Part shown: piece after piece, positions 8,833 through 17,010 of the stretch | Position numbering within the stretch: position 1 is the stretch's first letter | Layout of the letters: the number at the start of each line of letters is the position of its first letter | Source of the DNA: Acinetobacter oleivorans DR1 | Lineage (GTDB): Bacteria; Pseudomonadota; Gammaproteobacteria; Pseudomonadales; Moraxellaceae | Direction: 5' to 3' | Assembly (NCBI RefSeq): GCF_000196795.1 | Contig: NC_014259.1 | Location: 2,914,001 to 2,978,000, forward strand | Length of the DNA stretch: 64,000 bases | Made by a program: the position numbers and the translations under genes | The notes under the pieces: generated by a model | Seen by the model: the letters and a program-made list of their open reading frames with translations, nothing else | What the model was told of the DNA's origin: nothing | Databases searched by the model: none

Positions 8833-9801
8833 ATGAAACAAATCATAATGCTTTCATCTTTCCTCTTACTTTGTGCATGCCAAAAAACTACACCTCGACT
8901 AGAACAAAATCCTTTGCCCGACCTAGGCACTAAAGCTAAATGTTCTTCCTATTCAGGCCTTCCTTCGGGTTGGCCTAAAAATAAAGAAGCAGGCATGGTC
9001 AAGCTTTCGCAAGGAAAAATTGTTTTAGGCACCACACAAGGTTATGAAGATGAACGCCCATTAAATTTACAGGCAACTTCCGTTCCCGCTTTTTTAATTG
9101 ATGCAACTGAAGTCACCAATGCTCAATTTCAAGAGTTTGTTAAACAAACGGGTTATGTCACCGATGCAGAGAAGCAAGGCGGTGCGGCCATGTTTGCACA
9201 ACCTGAGCATCCAGTTGAAGAATTACAGTGGTGGAAATTTGAAAAAGGGGCCAATTGGAAACATCCATGGGGCCCAAACAACCCTAAACAACCTGCGCCT
9301 CATGAGCCTGTTCGCATGGTGACATGGAATGATGCCTATGCTTATGCGAACTGGCTAGGTCATGACTTACCGACTGAGCTTGAGTGGGAATATGCAGCCA
9401 AAGGTTTTCAACAAAATTCCGATATTGGCCCGACCCACGAAGGCCATATTGTAGCCAATTTCTGGCAAGGCGAATTTCCTTATAAAAACATTCAGGAAGA
9501 TGGTTTTAAGGATGTTGCCCCTGTTGGTTGTTTTAGTAAAAACCCCTTTGGTTTGTATGACTTGATTGGCAATGTATGGGAATGGACGCAAACACCCTAC
9601 ACAGGACCAAGAGATCATCATATGGGAGATCCATCGAAATATCGGCAAAGTCACGAACAGATTTTGCAATACACGATTAAAGGTGGATCTTATTTATGCG
9701 CAACCAACTATTGCGCGCGTTATCGTGCTGCCGCGAGGCATCCACAAGAACTCGACCTTGCCACAAGCCATGTCGGATTTAGAACAGTAAAACGCTTTTA
9801 A
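8833..9801 (+). CDS. Formylglycine-generating enzyme (FGE/SUMF1) lipoprotein
   Basis: A 322-residue member of the FGE-sulfatase family. Start 8833 gives a lipoprotein signal (LSSFLLLCAC, lipid Cys at residue 16); the frame is open further upstream inside the sulfatase gene but lacks a signal there. The C-type-lectin-like fold is marked by ATEVTNAQF, LPTELEWEYAAKG, GNVWEWT and GFR. The stretch GGSYLCATNYCARYR holds two Cys (289 and 294) in the spacing of the copper-binding pair Cys336/Cys341 of human FGE, so it should be an active aerobic FGE, not a pseudo-enzyme. It would convert the sulfatase Cys80 to formylglycine. Membrane anchoring outside the cytoplasm is unusual compared with cytosolic bacterial FGEs. 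Confidence 0.88.
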   Translation: MKQIIMLSSFLLLCACQKTTPRLEQNPLPDLGTKAKCSSYSGLPSGWPKNKEAGMVKLSQGKIVLGTTQGYEDERPLNLQATSVPAFLIDATEVTNAQFQEFVKQTGYVTDAEKQGGAAMFAQPEHPVEELQWWKFEKGANWKHPWGPNNPKQPAPHEPVRMVTWNDAYAYANWLGHDLPTELEWEYAAKGFQQNSDIGPTHEGHIVANFWQGEFPYKNIQEDGFKDVAPVGCFSKNPFGLYDLIGNVWEWTQTPYTGPRDHHMGDPSKYRQSHEQILQYTIKGGSYLCATNYCARYRAAARHPQELDLATSHVGFRTVKRF

Positions 9802-9813
9802 ACGGATTTAAAA

Positions 9814-11001
9814 ATGAAGCATATTTTTATTTATGGGATTTTATTCTCAGGGACAACCCTTGCCTGCTGTTTAGCTCACAGTGAAGTAGATGTTAATTTT
9901 CAAAATACACTCACACTCAAAACATTTAACTTCGACAGACAATATGAAAATGGCATTAGCCCCGATACTCATAGCTTGAGCCAAGGCTTAATGTATCGTG
10001 GCGACTGGTCAACCAAACTTAATGAGGTTCAACTACACCTCAATCCAAGCATCCAATATGCTTATCGCCTAAGTAACGACCAACACACCAATGATATGGT
10101 CATACCCTTTGACCCTAACACCAAGAAACAAGCGCAAGACCAAGTTAAATATGGATTAGGTGCTGGAGTTGAATATCAAAACTTTCGCATGAATGTAGGT
10201 GAAATCACTCCCGATTCACCACTTACACCACAAGTGGATACACATCAATTACGAGTGAACTATAAAGGCTTGGAATTAAAATATAAGACACCACAACAAA
10301 ATTTCGAGCTAGGTTTGATTAACCGTTATTCGCCAAAAAATGAGGAGGACTACCACAAACTTGCCATCTCAAAACATGAATCTGATGGGCTTTACTTTTT
10401 CCAATGGGATGGGAAAACGCCTCAATATAATTGGAAATTTTATAATGGCTATTTAACTGACCTCATCAATCAAAGTTACTTTGCTTTTGATTATCAATGG
10501 ACAAAACAGCACACTACAAAATTACGTGTGTTTCGCCACGATGATGTCGGCAAATCAAAACTTGGCGAATATGACAATACATCTGTAGGGGCCATGCATT
10601 TCATTAAACATGGAAACTTTACAACTGGAATTGGCTATCAAGAAAACTTTGGCAAAGATGGTATTCCAAAACTCGACAATATGCCCATCCCGCACATGGT
10701 GAACTGGACCTTAGGCGCGTTTACCAAAGCAGATGAAAAATCTTATCATTTCGTTGCCTCGTATGACTTTAAAGACTATATCAAGGGCCTAAAAGTGACC
10801 TATAAATATATTTATGGCGATTCATTTCAAACCATGAATCAAAATGATTTTGAGCAAGAAAGTAATGTGTTGATTCAGTACGACCTAAATGCTTGGATTA
10901 AAAATCTTAAGTTTCTTTTCTTAAATATTAACTACGACACCAAACATGGCAAAAGTCTGAATGAACAGCGCATGATGCTTCACTACACGGTTAATTTCTA
11001 A
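9814..11001 (+). CDS. OprD family porin of the sulfatase operon
   Basis: A 395-residue beta-barrel porin with a signal peptide (cleavage near LAHS, residue 23) and a C-terminal Phe (HYTVNF). It starts 12 bases after the FGE stop, so it is the third gene of the sulfatase operon. It shares the early NTLTLKTFNFDRQY and late SYDFKDYIKGL patterns with the other OprD-like porins here, but is shorter. It probably admits the sulfated aromatic substrate to the periplasm where the sulfatase acts. Family firm, cargo inferred. Confidence 0.8.
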   Translation: MKHIFIYGILFSGTTLACCLAHSEVDVNFQNTLTLKTFNFDRQYENGISPDTHSLSQGLMYRGDWSTKLNEVQLHLNPSIQYAYRLSNDQHTNDMVIPFDPNTKKQAQDQVKYGLGAGVEYQNFRMNVGEITPDSPLTPQVDTHQLRVNYKGLELKYKTPQQNFELGLINRYSPKNEEDYHKLAISKHESDGLYFFQWDGKTPQYNWKFYNGYLTDLINQSYFAFDYQWTKQHTTKLRVFRHDDVGKSKLGEYDNTSVGAMHFIKHGNFTTGIGYQENFGKDGIPKLDNMPIPHMVNWTLGAFTKADEKSYHFVASYDFKDYIKGLKVTYKYIYGDSFQTMNQNDFEQESNVLIQYDLNAWIKNLKFLFLNINYDTKHGKSLNEQRMMLHYTVNF

Positions 11002-11013
11002 ATCTCTACACTC

Positions 11014-11042
11014 CCATAATGGATTAACCACAGCCATTATGG
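11014..11042 (+). terminator. Hairpin behind sulfatase operon, overlapping an operator
   Basis: A 9-bp perfect inverted repeat (CCATAATGG with CCATTATGG, 11-nt loop) follows the porin. There is no T-run after it, so termination is uncertain. Its right arm runs into the next TGGATCCA palindrome. Confidence 0.4.
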
Positions 11043-11049
11043 ATCCAAA
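11038..11049. promoter_or_regulatory. Candidate VanR operator, distal vanA site
   Basis: TATGGATCCAAA, with the perfect 8-bp palindrome TGGATCCA at 11040-11047. It lies 154 bp upstream of the operator beside vanA, a distance that would allow looping between two repressor dimers. Confidence 0.6.
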
Positions 11050-11176
11050 TTAAGATGAATAAAAATTTAGCCTCTAAAATTCAAAGTAAATACAAAAGTC
11101 TTTAATAGCAATTAAAAATATACAAAATAACCAAATTAAAAGATCAATATTTTTTAAAAAATATACTGCTTATCAA

Positions 11177-11203
11177 TTGACCAATATTTTTATTTATTAT
11201 AAA
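11177..11203 (+). promoter_or_regulatory. Candidate vanAB promoter
   Basis: TTGACC (11177-11182) and TATAAA (11198-11203) form a -35/-10 pair with a short 15-bp spacer. The -10 abuts the palindrome at 11203-11214, so a bound repressor would block RNA polymerase. Confidence 0.5.
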
Positions 11204-11214
11204 TTGGATCCAAT
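11203..11214. promoter_or_regulatory. VanR operator at vanA
   Basis: A perfect 12-bp palindrome ATTGGATCCAAT, identical to the VanR operator used in other bacteria, 22 bp before the vanA start codon. Confidence 0.85.
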
Positions 11215-11236
11215 AAGTGATAAGGAGTCGTCACAA

Positions 11237-12313
11237 ATGTTTATTAAAAATGCTTGGTATGTTGCCTGCCGTCCAGAAGAAATCCAAGACAAACCACTAG
11301 GTCGCACTATTTGTGGTGAAAAAATTGTTTTTTATCGTGGTAAAGAAAACCAAGTTGCAGCCGTTGAAGATTTTTGTCCCCATCGCGGTGCCCCACTTTC
11401 ACTTGGCTATGTAGAAGATGGCAACCTTGTATGTGGTTATCATGGCCTAGTCATGGGTTGTGACGGAAAGACCGTTTCAATGCCAGCTCAACGTGTTAAC
11501 GGTTTTCCTTGCAACAAATCATATGCAGTTGTTGAAAAGTTCGGTTTTATTTGGATATGGCCGGGCGAGAAAGCTTTAGCAGATGAAACAAAACTGCCAA
11601 CTTTAGAATGGGCAGATCATGCTGAATGGAGCTATGGTGGAGGCCTATTTCATATTCAGTGTGACTATCGCTTGATGGTCGATAACCTGATGGATTTAAC
11701 CCACGAGACCTATGTTCACTCAAGCAGCATCGGACAAAAAGAGATTGATGAATCCTTGCCTGTCACTAAAGTTGACGGCGACCATGTCATTACCGAACGC
11801 TATATGGAAAATGTGATCGCGCCCCCATTTTGGCAAATGGCTCTCCGCGGCAATCATTTGGCTGATGATGTACCTGTTGACCGTTGGCAACGTTGCCACT
11901 TCTTTGCGCCAAGTAATGTCCACATTGAAGTAGGTGTAGCGCATGCTGGACATGGTGGTTATCACGCACCAAAAGACAAAAAAGTTTCCTCAATCGTGGT
12001 CGATTTTATTACGCCAGAAACCGAAACCTCGCACTGGTATTTCTGGGGAATGGCACGTAACTTCCAACCTGACAATGCTGAACTCACCGATCAAATTCGT
12101 GAAGGCCAAGGCAAAATCTTTACTGAAGATTTAGAAATGCTGGAGCAACAACAGCAAAATATTTTAAACAATCCACATCGCAAGTTACTCATGCTCAACA
12201 TCGACGCAGGCGGTGTACAGTCTCGTAAGGTGATTGAGCGACTACTTGCCGAAGAAAATAAAACACGTCCTGAAACGTCCGCTCAGAAGTTTCCAAACAT
12301 TCGGATTATTTAA
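11237..12313 (+). CDS. vanA: Vanillate O-demethylase, oxygenase subunit VanA
   Basis: A 358-residue Rieske non-haem iron oxygenase. The Rieske [2Fe-2S] ligands are Cys47, His49, Cys66 and His69 (CPHRG and CGYHG). The mononuclear iron segment follows at NLMDLTHETYVHSSS. The start is 11237, preceded by AAGGAG; an in-frame upstream TTG at 11177 falls inside the promoter. With VanB it demethylates vanillate to protocatechuate and formaldehyde. The length is normal for VanA, and vanB begins 12 bases after its stop. Confidence 0.95.
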   Translation: MFIKNAWYVACRPEEIQDKPLGRTICGEKIVFYRGKENQVAAVEDFCPHRGAPLSLGYVEDGNLVCGYHGLVMGCDGKTVSMPAQRVNGFPCNKSYAVVEKFGFIWIWPGEKALADETKLPTLEWADHAEWSYGGGLFHIQCDYRLMVDNLMDLTHETYVHSSSIGQKEIDESLPVTKVDGDHVITERYMENVIAPPFWQMALRGNHLADDVPVDRWQRCHFFAPSNVHIEVGVAHAGHGGYHAPKDKKVSSIVVDFITPETETSHWYFWGMARNFQPDNAELTDQIREGQGKIFTEDLEMLEQQQQNILNNPHRKLLMLNIDAGGVQSRKVIERLLAEENKTRPETSAQKFPNIRII

Positions 12314-12325
12314 AGGAGCATGAAC

Positions 12326-13270
12326 ATGGACGTTATTATTCAAAAAATTCACCAGCTCACCCCGACCATTCGTGCCTTTGAATTGGTTGCGGCAAATGGC
12401 ACAGCGCTACCGAATTTTGAAGCAGGTGCCCATATTGATGTGCATCTTAAAAACGGCCTAACCCGTCAATATTCACTTTCAAATTGTTGCAGTGAAAAGC
12501 ATCGTTATGTAATTGGTGTTTTACATGATGCTAACTCACGCGGTGGTTCACGTTGTATCCATACTGAATATCGTGAAGGTGATCATTTAAAGATTGGTGA
12601 ACCACGTAATTTATTTGAGATTCATCCTCAAACAAAGCAGGCGGTTTTATTTGCTGGTGGTATTGGCATTACCCCCATTTTATCGATGGCGTATCGACTT
12701 AAGTCAGTCAATATTCCGTTCGAATTGCACTACTTTGTCCGTAGTCATGAAATGATTGCCTTCTATGGCAATTTAACCGAGCACTTTGGTGATCAAGTTC
12801 ATTTTCATATTCAAGATCAGCCAGATACCGAATGTAATATGGCAGAGGTTTTAGGTCAGAGTTCACTAGATAAACACTTATATGTATGTGGGCCTACAGG
12901 GTTTATGCAGTTTGTCATGAGCTCAGCCGAACAAGCTGGCTGGCACAGCGAACAGTTACATCAAGAGCATTTTGTCGCTCAAAAAGTAGATACATCTAAC
13001 GATGAAGCTTTTACGATTGAAGTTAAAGGTACGGGCCGTCGAATTGAAGTATTACCAGAGCAAACTGCTACTGAGGCATTAATTGCAAATGGTTTTGATA
13101 TCCCAGTTTCATGTGAACAAGGTATTTGCGGTACCTGTATTACCCGCATAGTAGAAGGCACTCCAGATCATCGAGATATGTTTATGACCGATGAAGAACA
13201 TGCACTAAATGACCAATTTACGCCCTGCTGTTCTCGTGCAAAAACTAAAAACCTTGTGATTGAACTTTAA
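12326..13270 (+). CDS. vanB: Vanillate O-demethylase reductase VanB
   Basis: A 314-residue phthalate-dioxygenase-reductase type protein. It has an N-terminal flavin domain (RQYSLSN), an NAD-binding middle (LFAGGIGITPILSMAYRL) and a C-terminal plant-type [2Fe-2S] ferredoxin (CEQGICGTCITRIVEG, last Cys in FTPCCSRAK). It passes electrons from NADH to VanA. Two ATGs compete, at 12320 and 12326; GGAG (12315-12318) is 1 base from the first and 7 from the second, so 12326 is chosen. Cotranscribed with vanA. Confidence 0.94.
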   Translation: MDVIIQKIHQLTPTIRAFELVAANGTALPNFEAGAHIDVHLKNGLTRQYSLSNCCSEKHRYVIGVLHDANSRGGSRCIHTEYREGDHLKIGEPRNLFEIHPQTKQAVLFAGGIGITPILSMAYRLKSVNIPFELHYFVRSHEMIAFYGNLTEHFGDQVHFHIQDQPDTECNMAEVLGQSSLDKHLYVCGPTGFMQFVMSSAEQAGWHSEQLHQEHFVAQKVDTSNDEAFTIEVKGTGRRIEVLPEQTATEALIANGFDIPVSCEQGICGTCITRIVEGTPDHRDMFMTDEEHALNDQFTPCCSRAKTKNLVIEL

Positions 13271-13276
13271 TATTTG

Positions 13277-13304
13277 AGTTCCTTTATTCAAAAATAAAGG
13301 AACT
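13277..13304. terminator. Bidirectional terminator between vanB and vanR
   Basis: A perfect 12-bp stem (AGTTCCTTTATT with AATAAAGGAACT, loop CAAA) followed by TTT, between the convergent vanB and vanR genes. Confidence 0.8.
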
Positions 13305-13311
13305 TTTCACT

Positions 13312-14004
13312 TTAAGCGCTGAGAACATTTCTTAGGGTTTCACCTAAAATCACCACACTACTGTGTTCGCGCATTAACGTTTCAGCACGCCCTGCCTGAC
13401 GATTTACCAATGCATCGAAAATCGAACAATGCTGTAAATGCGCATAGTGCAAACGACGATATTCTGACAAAGCTCGGTTCTGGTCATAGGTAATGGCTTG
13501 AGCAGAAGCCATCGGCAATTGGTTGTTTTTCGCTAAGGCTTGTATGAGGGCAACGTTTTGTGCGCCCTCAATAATGGTGTCATGAAAAATGACATTAAAA
13601 TGGTGATAACGTTCTAATTCAGCATCGCCAAACTCGTCTTTATCATTAAATAGTTTTTCAGTTTCTTGAATGCAATGTTGTAGCGTCTTTTTCTGCTCTT
13701 CACTTAAGCCTTGTTCTGCCAAAGTTTTCGCAGCTAATCCTTCGAGCACACCACGCACTTCAAGCGCATCATGAACAAGTTGTTCTGAAATTTCACGAAC
13801 CGTGTAACCACGAGTTGGGTTTTTAATGAGGAGGCCTTCTTGCTCGAGCAAGCGAAAGGCAATACGAACAGGCTGCCTTGAAACACCAAGTAACTCGGCA
13901 GTCGGAATTTCGGCAATTCTGGCACCGCCTTCAAGTTCCCCTGAAATAATCATTTTTCTTAGTTTAAGTAAAACTTGTTGTCCTGAAGACATTCGCTGCC
14001 ACAC
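13312..14004 (-). CDS. vanR: GntR/FCD family repressor, VanR
   Basis: A 230-residue regulator with an N-terminal GntR winged helix (residues 10-75; LLGVSRQPVRIAFRLLEQEGLL is the recognition region) and a C-terminal FCD ligand domain (EVRGVLEGLAA; RYHHFNVIFHDTI). It lies convergent to vanAB, the place of vanR in other vanillate loci. VanR of other bacteria is a GntR/FCD repressor released by vanillate that binds ATTGGATCCAAT, and that sequence occurs exactly before vanA here. The ATG four codons in (MSSGQQ) is an alternative start; neither has a strong ribosome site. Confidence 0.85.
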   Translation of the reverse strand: MWQRMSSGQQVLLKLRKMIISGELEGGARIAEIPTAELLGVSRQPVRIAFRLLEQEGLLIKNPTRGYTVREISEQLVHDALEVRGVLEGLAAKTLAEQGLSEEQKKTLQHCIQETEKLFNDKDEFGDAELERYHHFNVIFHDTIIEGAQNVALIQALAKNNQLPMASAQAITYDQNRALSEYRRLHYAHLQHCSIFDALVNRQAGRAETLMREHSSVVILGETLRNVLSA

Positions 14005-14127
14005 ATCACCAAAAACGTCACTTCGATGCTAGCAAGTTCATTTGTAAAATGAAATAAATTTTCTGTGTGAATCAGTGCTTAAGCATTTTTGTAGATTTTA
14101 AAAAATTAAATTGCAAACTACCTTTTA

Positions 14128-14583
14128 TCAAAGGTTTTTAAGATTATTGACCATAATATCGAGATTATTACGGATTAAATAAGCCAAGTTAATATCAATG
14201 CCTTCAAGCATTTTTTCTTCAACTTTTAAAACCACTTCATTGCATTTATTTAGCTTATCAACACCGCTTTCAGTCAGGGTAATTAAAATACGGCGGCCAT
14301 GGGTTGGGTCCGGTTTTTTCTCAATCCAGCCATTCACCAGTAAATCTTGCAAAATTTTGTTGGCCGATTGCGGCTTAATGAAAGACCGCTCAGCGAGCTT
14401 AGCATTGGATACATTACTTTTTGAAGCTAAAACAGAAAGCGCAGTAAATTGCGGCAAGGTAATCTCAAGCTCTTTTAAATGTTCTGTTAAATGTTTACTA
14501 ATAATTCGGTCAACACGAGCAATCATGTAACTTAACTTAGGCTCATCTTCTACTTTTTTTTGAACTGAATTCGAACGTACCAT
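14128..14583 (-). CDS. hcaR: MarR family repressor, HcaR-like
   Basis: A 151-residue MarR winged-helix regulator (ITLPQFTALSVLASKSNVSNAKLAERSFIKPQSANKIL, then the wing KKPDPTHGRRILITLTESG). In A. baylyi ADP1 HcaR is a MarR-type repressor of hcaABCDE, relieved by hydroxycinnamoyl-CoA thioesters. Here it follows hcaK on the same strand and diverges from hcaA, which supports the name. Its likely operators are the inverted 18-bp sites in the hcaK/hcaA gap. Confidence 0.85.
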   Translation of the reverse strand: MVRSNSVQKKVEDEPKLSYMIARVDRIISKHLTEHLKELEITLPQFTALSVLASKSNVSNAKLAERSFIKPQSANKILQDLLVNGWIEKKPDPTHGRRILITLTESGVDKLNKCNEVVLKVEEKMLEGIDINLAYLIRNNLDIMVNNLKNL

Positions 14584-14615
14584 AACCTTTCAATCATCAT
14601 AAGAAAATCTGTAGT

Positions 14616-14644
14616 GAAAGTATGAGGATCTACCCCATACTTTC
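14616..14644 (-). terminator. Hairpin between hcaK and hcaR
   Basis: A 9-bp perfect stem (GAAAGTATG with CATACTTTC) that extends by two G-C pairs past one mismatch. It lies just after the hcaK stop on the minus strand and may end or attenuate hcaK transcription before hcaR. Confidence 0.5.
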
Positions 14645-14652
14645 GTTAAAAC

Positions 14653-15885
14653 TTAGCGAGCACCTGAGCTTTGTACTAAATGTACAGGCTGTTTAGGTTT
14701 TTTGACAAGAAGTAATGCAGAGATCGCTGCAATTAAAATCACTGGGATGCTTGAACCAATCACGATGGTCGAGCTTTGTCCAAGCGAGAGTAAAAAACCA
14801 GCCATTAAAGGCCCTGCAAAAGAACCAATACGCCCGATCGCAACCGCTGAACCTACACCTGTTCCACGCATTTCGGTTGGATAATACATGGCAGCCAAAC
14901 CGTACAACGCCGATTGTCCGCCCACAATGAATAAACCACAGCCCACTGCCGAAAGTGCAAGTAAAGCAACGGTTGGGGATATCGCTAGACAACAAAGCGA
15001 AAATAAAATGCCGAGATAAATCAGTTTAATCACAAAGCTCATGCGCAATTTATCAAGTAATACACCCATCAGGATTGAACCTAAAATTCCACCAACGTTG
15101 TAGCCCATCTGTACATAGTTTGCCTGAAGTTTCGATAAGCCTTGCGCGCCCATCAGTAACGGCAACCAGTTCAACAAGAAATACAGTACAACGAGCGTAC
15201 AGAAAAAACTGACCCAAAGCTGAATGGTCGACATACGACGTTCTTTCGCAAATAAAACTTCCAAAAATGGCGTCGTTTTTTGCGCTTGACCTTTACGTTG
15301 CAGGTAATCATTTGACTCAGGTAAAAAACGCATAATCAGTGGAATGAGTAAAATTGGCGCGATACCACCAATATAGAAAATATGACGCCACTCTGCATCA
15401 CCTGCCAACGACATAGCAACGACAGAAGTAAGTAACCCACCAAAAGGAATACCGCTGTACATAATACTCACCGCGGTACCTTTATATTTATCAGGTACAG
15501 CTTCAGATGCCAGTGTAATCATCATTGGAAGTGCCCCACCCATTCCTAAACCAGTACAAAAACGAATGAGTAACAGCAAACTAAAGTTAGCAGCATATGC
15601 CGTTAGCAAAGACATTATTCCAAAAAGTAAAATACTAAAAATCAGAATTTTCTTACGCCCGACAATATCGGCAAATCTACCACCCAATATGGCACCTGGT
15701 AGTGTTCCTAAAATTGCAGCACTAAATGCCCACGCCATCTGGCCATTGTCCAACATAAACTCAGCCCGCATTCTTGGAGCGGCTACCCCCATTGACTGAA
15801 GATCAAAACCTTCAAAAATTGCTATTGCAAAGCATAATAGCAACGTGATTTTTGCCCTTGCAGACTGTCCTAATATCTTTTCCAT
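14653..15885 (-). CDS. hcaK: MFS transporter, HcaK-like (hydroxycinnamate uptake)
   Basis: A 12-helix MFS protein of 410 residues in the aromatic acid:H+ symporter group (CFAIAIFEGFDLQSMGVAAP in helix 1; GGRFADIVGRKKIL in loop 2-3; FLPESNDYLQRK after helix 6). It sits beside hcaR and opposite hcaA, the hcaK position in ADP1. It probably imports ferulate, caffeate or p-coumarate across the inner membrane. It is a paralogue of the VanK-like carrier 8 kb away, but shorter. Confidence 0.82.
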   Translation of the reverse strand: MEKILGQSARAKITLLLCFAIAIFEGFDLQSMGVAAPRMRAEFMLDNGQMAWAFSAAILGTLPGAILGGRFADIVGRKKILIFSILLFGIMSLLTAYAANFSLLLLIRFCTGLGMGGALPMMITLASEAVPDKYKGTAVSIMYSGIPFGGLLTSVVAMSLAGDAEWRHIFYIGGIAPILLIPLIMRFLPESNDYLQRKGQAQKTTPFLEVLFAKERRMSTIQLWVSFFCTLVVLYFLLNWLPLLMGAQGLSKLQANYVQMGYNVGGILGSILMGVLLDKLRMSFVIKLIYLGILFSLCCLAISPTVALLALSAVGCGLFIVGGQSALYGLAAMYYPTEMRGTGVGSAVAIGRIGSFAGPLMAGFLLSLGQSSTIVIGSSIPVILIAAISALLLVKKPKQPVHLVQSSGAR

Positions 15886-15952
15886 TGTGTTATCCCTTAT
15901 TGACTAGTCGTTCCATTTAGCCCTTTGTGTATTATTGTTTAAACACACCAAA

Positions 15953-15970
15953 AATATCAGTTAAACTTAC
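15953..15970. promoter_or_regulatory. Candidate HcaR operator, hcaK side
   Basis: AATATCAGTTAAACTTAC; its exact reverse complement occurs at 16077-16094. It contains the 9-bp dyad AGTTAAACT. It lies about 70 bp from the hcaK start. Confidence 0.6.
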
Positions 15971-16076
15971 TAAAAAATCAACATATTTTTATATTAAATC
16001 AACAATAAAATTAATTAATATTTAAAATACAATGAATTATAAAATATTTATGAAATTTTATAAAAAAGACTTGAAT

Positions 16077-16094
16077 GTAAGTTTAACTGATATT
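16077..16094. promoter_or_regulatory. Candidate HcaR operator, hcaA side
   Basis: GTAAGTTTAACTGATATT, exact reverse complement of 15953-15970, ending 45 bp before the hcaA start codon. Confidence 0.6.
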
Positions 16095-16139
16095 AAATTA
16101 AATCCCAGAACAGCTAAAAATCATTCAAGGAGTATGAAG

Positions 16140-16973
16140 ATGAGTTATGAAAACCGCTGGGAAACAGTAGATGTTAAAGTTGAAGATGGAATTGCATGGG
16201 TAACACTAAACCGCCCAGAAAAGAAAAATGCCATGAGCCCAACACTCAACCGTGAAATGATTGATGTACTTGAAGCGATAGAACTTGATCAAAATGCACG
16301 TGTGCTTGTGTTGACAGGTGCAGGCGATTCTTGGACAGCAGGCATGGACTTAAAGGAATATTTCCGTGAAGTCGATACGCAGCCTGAAATTTATCAAGAG
16401 CGTATCCGCCGCGACTCATGCCGTTGGCAGTGGCAACTTCTTCGCATGTATTCAAAACCAACCATTGCTATGGTCAACGGCTGGTGCTTTGGAGGCGGTT
16501 TCTCACCTTTAGTGGCTTGTGACCTCGCAATTGCAGCAGATGAAGCAACTTTCGGTTTATCTGAAATTAACTGGGGTATCCCACCGGGTAACCTTGTAAG
16601 CAAAGCAATGGCAGACACTGTTGGTCACCGTGCCTCTTTGTACTACATCATGACGGGTAAAACCTTTAGTGGTAAAGAAGCTGAAACCATGGGCCTTGTG
16701 AACAAAAGTGTACCGCTTGAACAGCTAAAAGCTGAAGTGACTGAGCTTGCAAACTGTCTACTTGAGAAAAACCCTGTGGTTCTTCGTACCGCTAAAAATG
16801 GATTTAAGCGTTGTCGTGAACTGACTTGGGATCAAAACGAAGACTACTTATATGCCAAACTTGATCAATGTATCCACCGTGATACAGAAAATGGTCGCCA
16901 AGAAGGTTTGAAACAATTTTTAGATGAAAAATCAATTAAACCGGGTTTACAGAGCTATAAACGTACTGGTTAA
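16140..16973 (+). CDS. hcaA: Hydroxycinnamoyl-CoA hydratase-lyase HcaA
   Basis: A 277-residue crotonase-fold enzyme, the usual length for feruloyl-CoA hydratase/lyase. It has the oxyanion-hole segment AGMDLKEYF and NGWCFGGGFSPLVACDLAIAAD, and the Glu-bearing LSEINWGIPPGNLVSKAM that marks the hydratase-lyase branch. It cleaves feruloyl-, caffeoyl- or coumaroyl-CoA to the hydroxybenzaldehyde and acetyl-CoA. The start is 16140 because AAGGAG (16127-16132) is 7 bases away; the ATG at 16134 is only 1 base from it. First gene of the hca operon. Confidence 0.94.
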   Translation: MSYENRWETVDVKVEDGIAWVTLNRPEKKNAMSPTLNREMIDVLEAIELDQNARVLVLTGAGDSWTAGMDLKEYFREVDTQPEIYQERIRRDSCRWQWQLLRMYSKPTIAMVNGWCFGGGFSPLVACDLAIAADEATFGLSEINWGIPPGNLVSKAMADTVGHRASLYYIMTGKTFSGKEAETMGLVNKSVPLEQLKAEVTELANCLLEKNPVVLRTAKNGFKRCRELTWDQNEDYLYAKLDQCIHRDTENGRQEGLKQFLDEKSIKPGLQSYKRTG

Positions 16974-17010
16974 CTTTTGATTCTCTAATGGCAATGTAAG
17001 GACACAACCC

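Larger units (their letters stand above)
15886..16139. promoter_or_regulatory. Divergent hcaK / hcaA control region
   Basis: A 254-bp, very AT-rich gap bounded by hcaK and hcaA. It carries the two arms of an 18-bp perfect inverted repeat at 15953-15970 and 16077-16094. Each arm contains the small dyad AGTTTAACT, a shape expected for a MarR dimer. Confidence 0.7.

Noticed and set aside
11177..11236. Longer VanA start at TTG 11177
   Set aside because: It lies in the promoter and covers the operator; the ATG at 11237 has AAGGAG and gives the normal VanA length.
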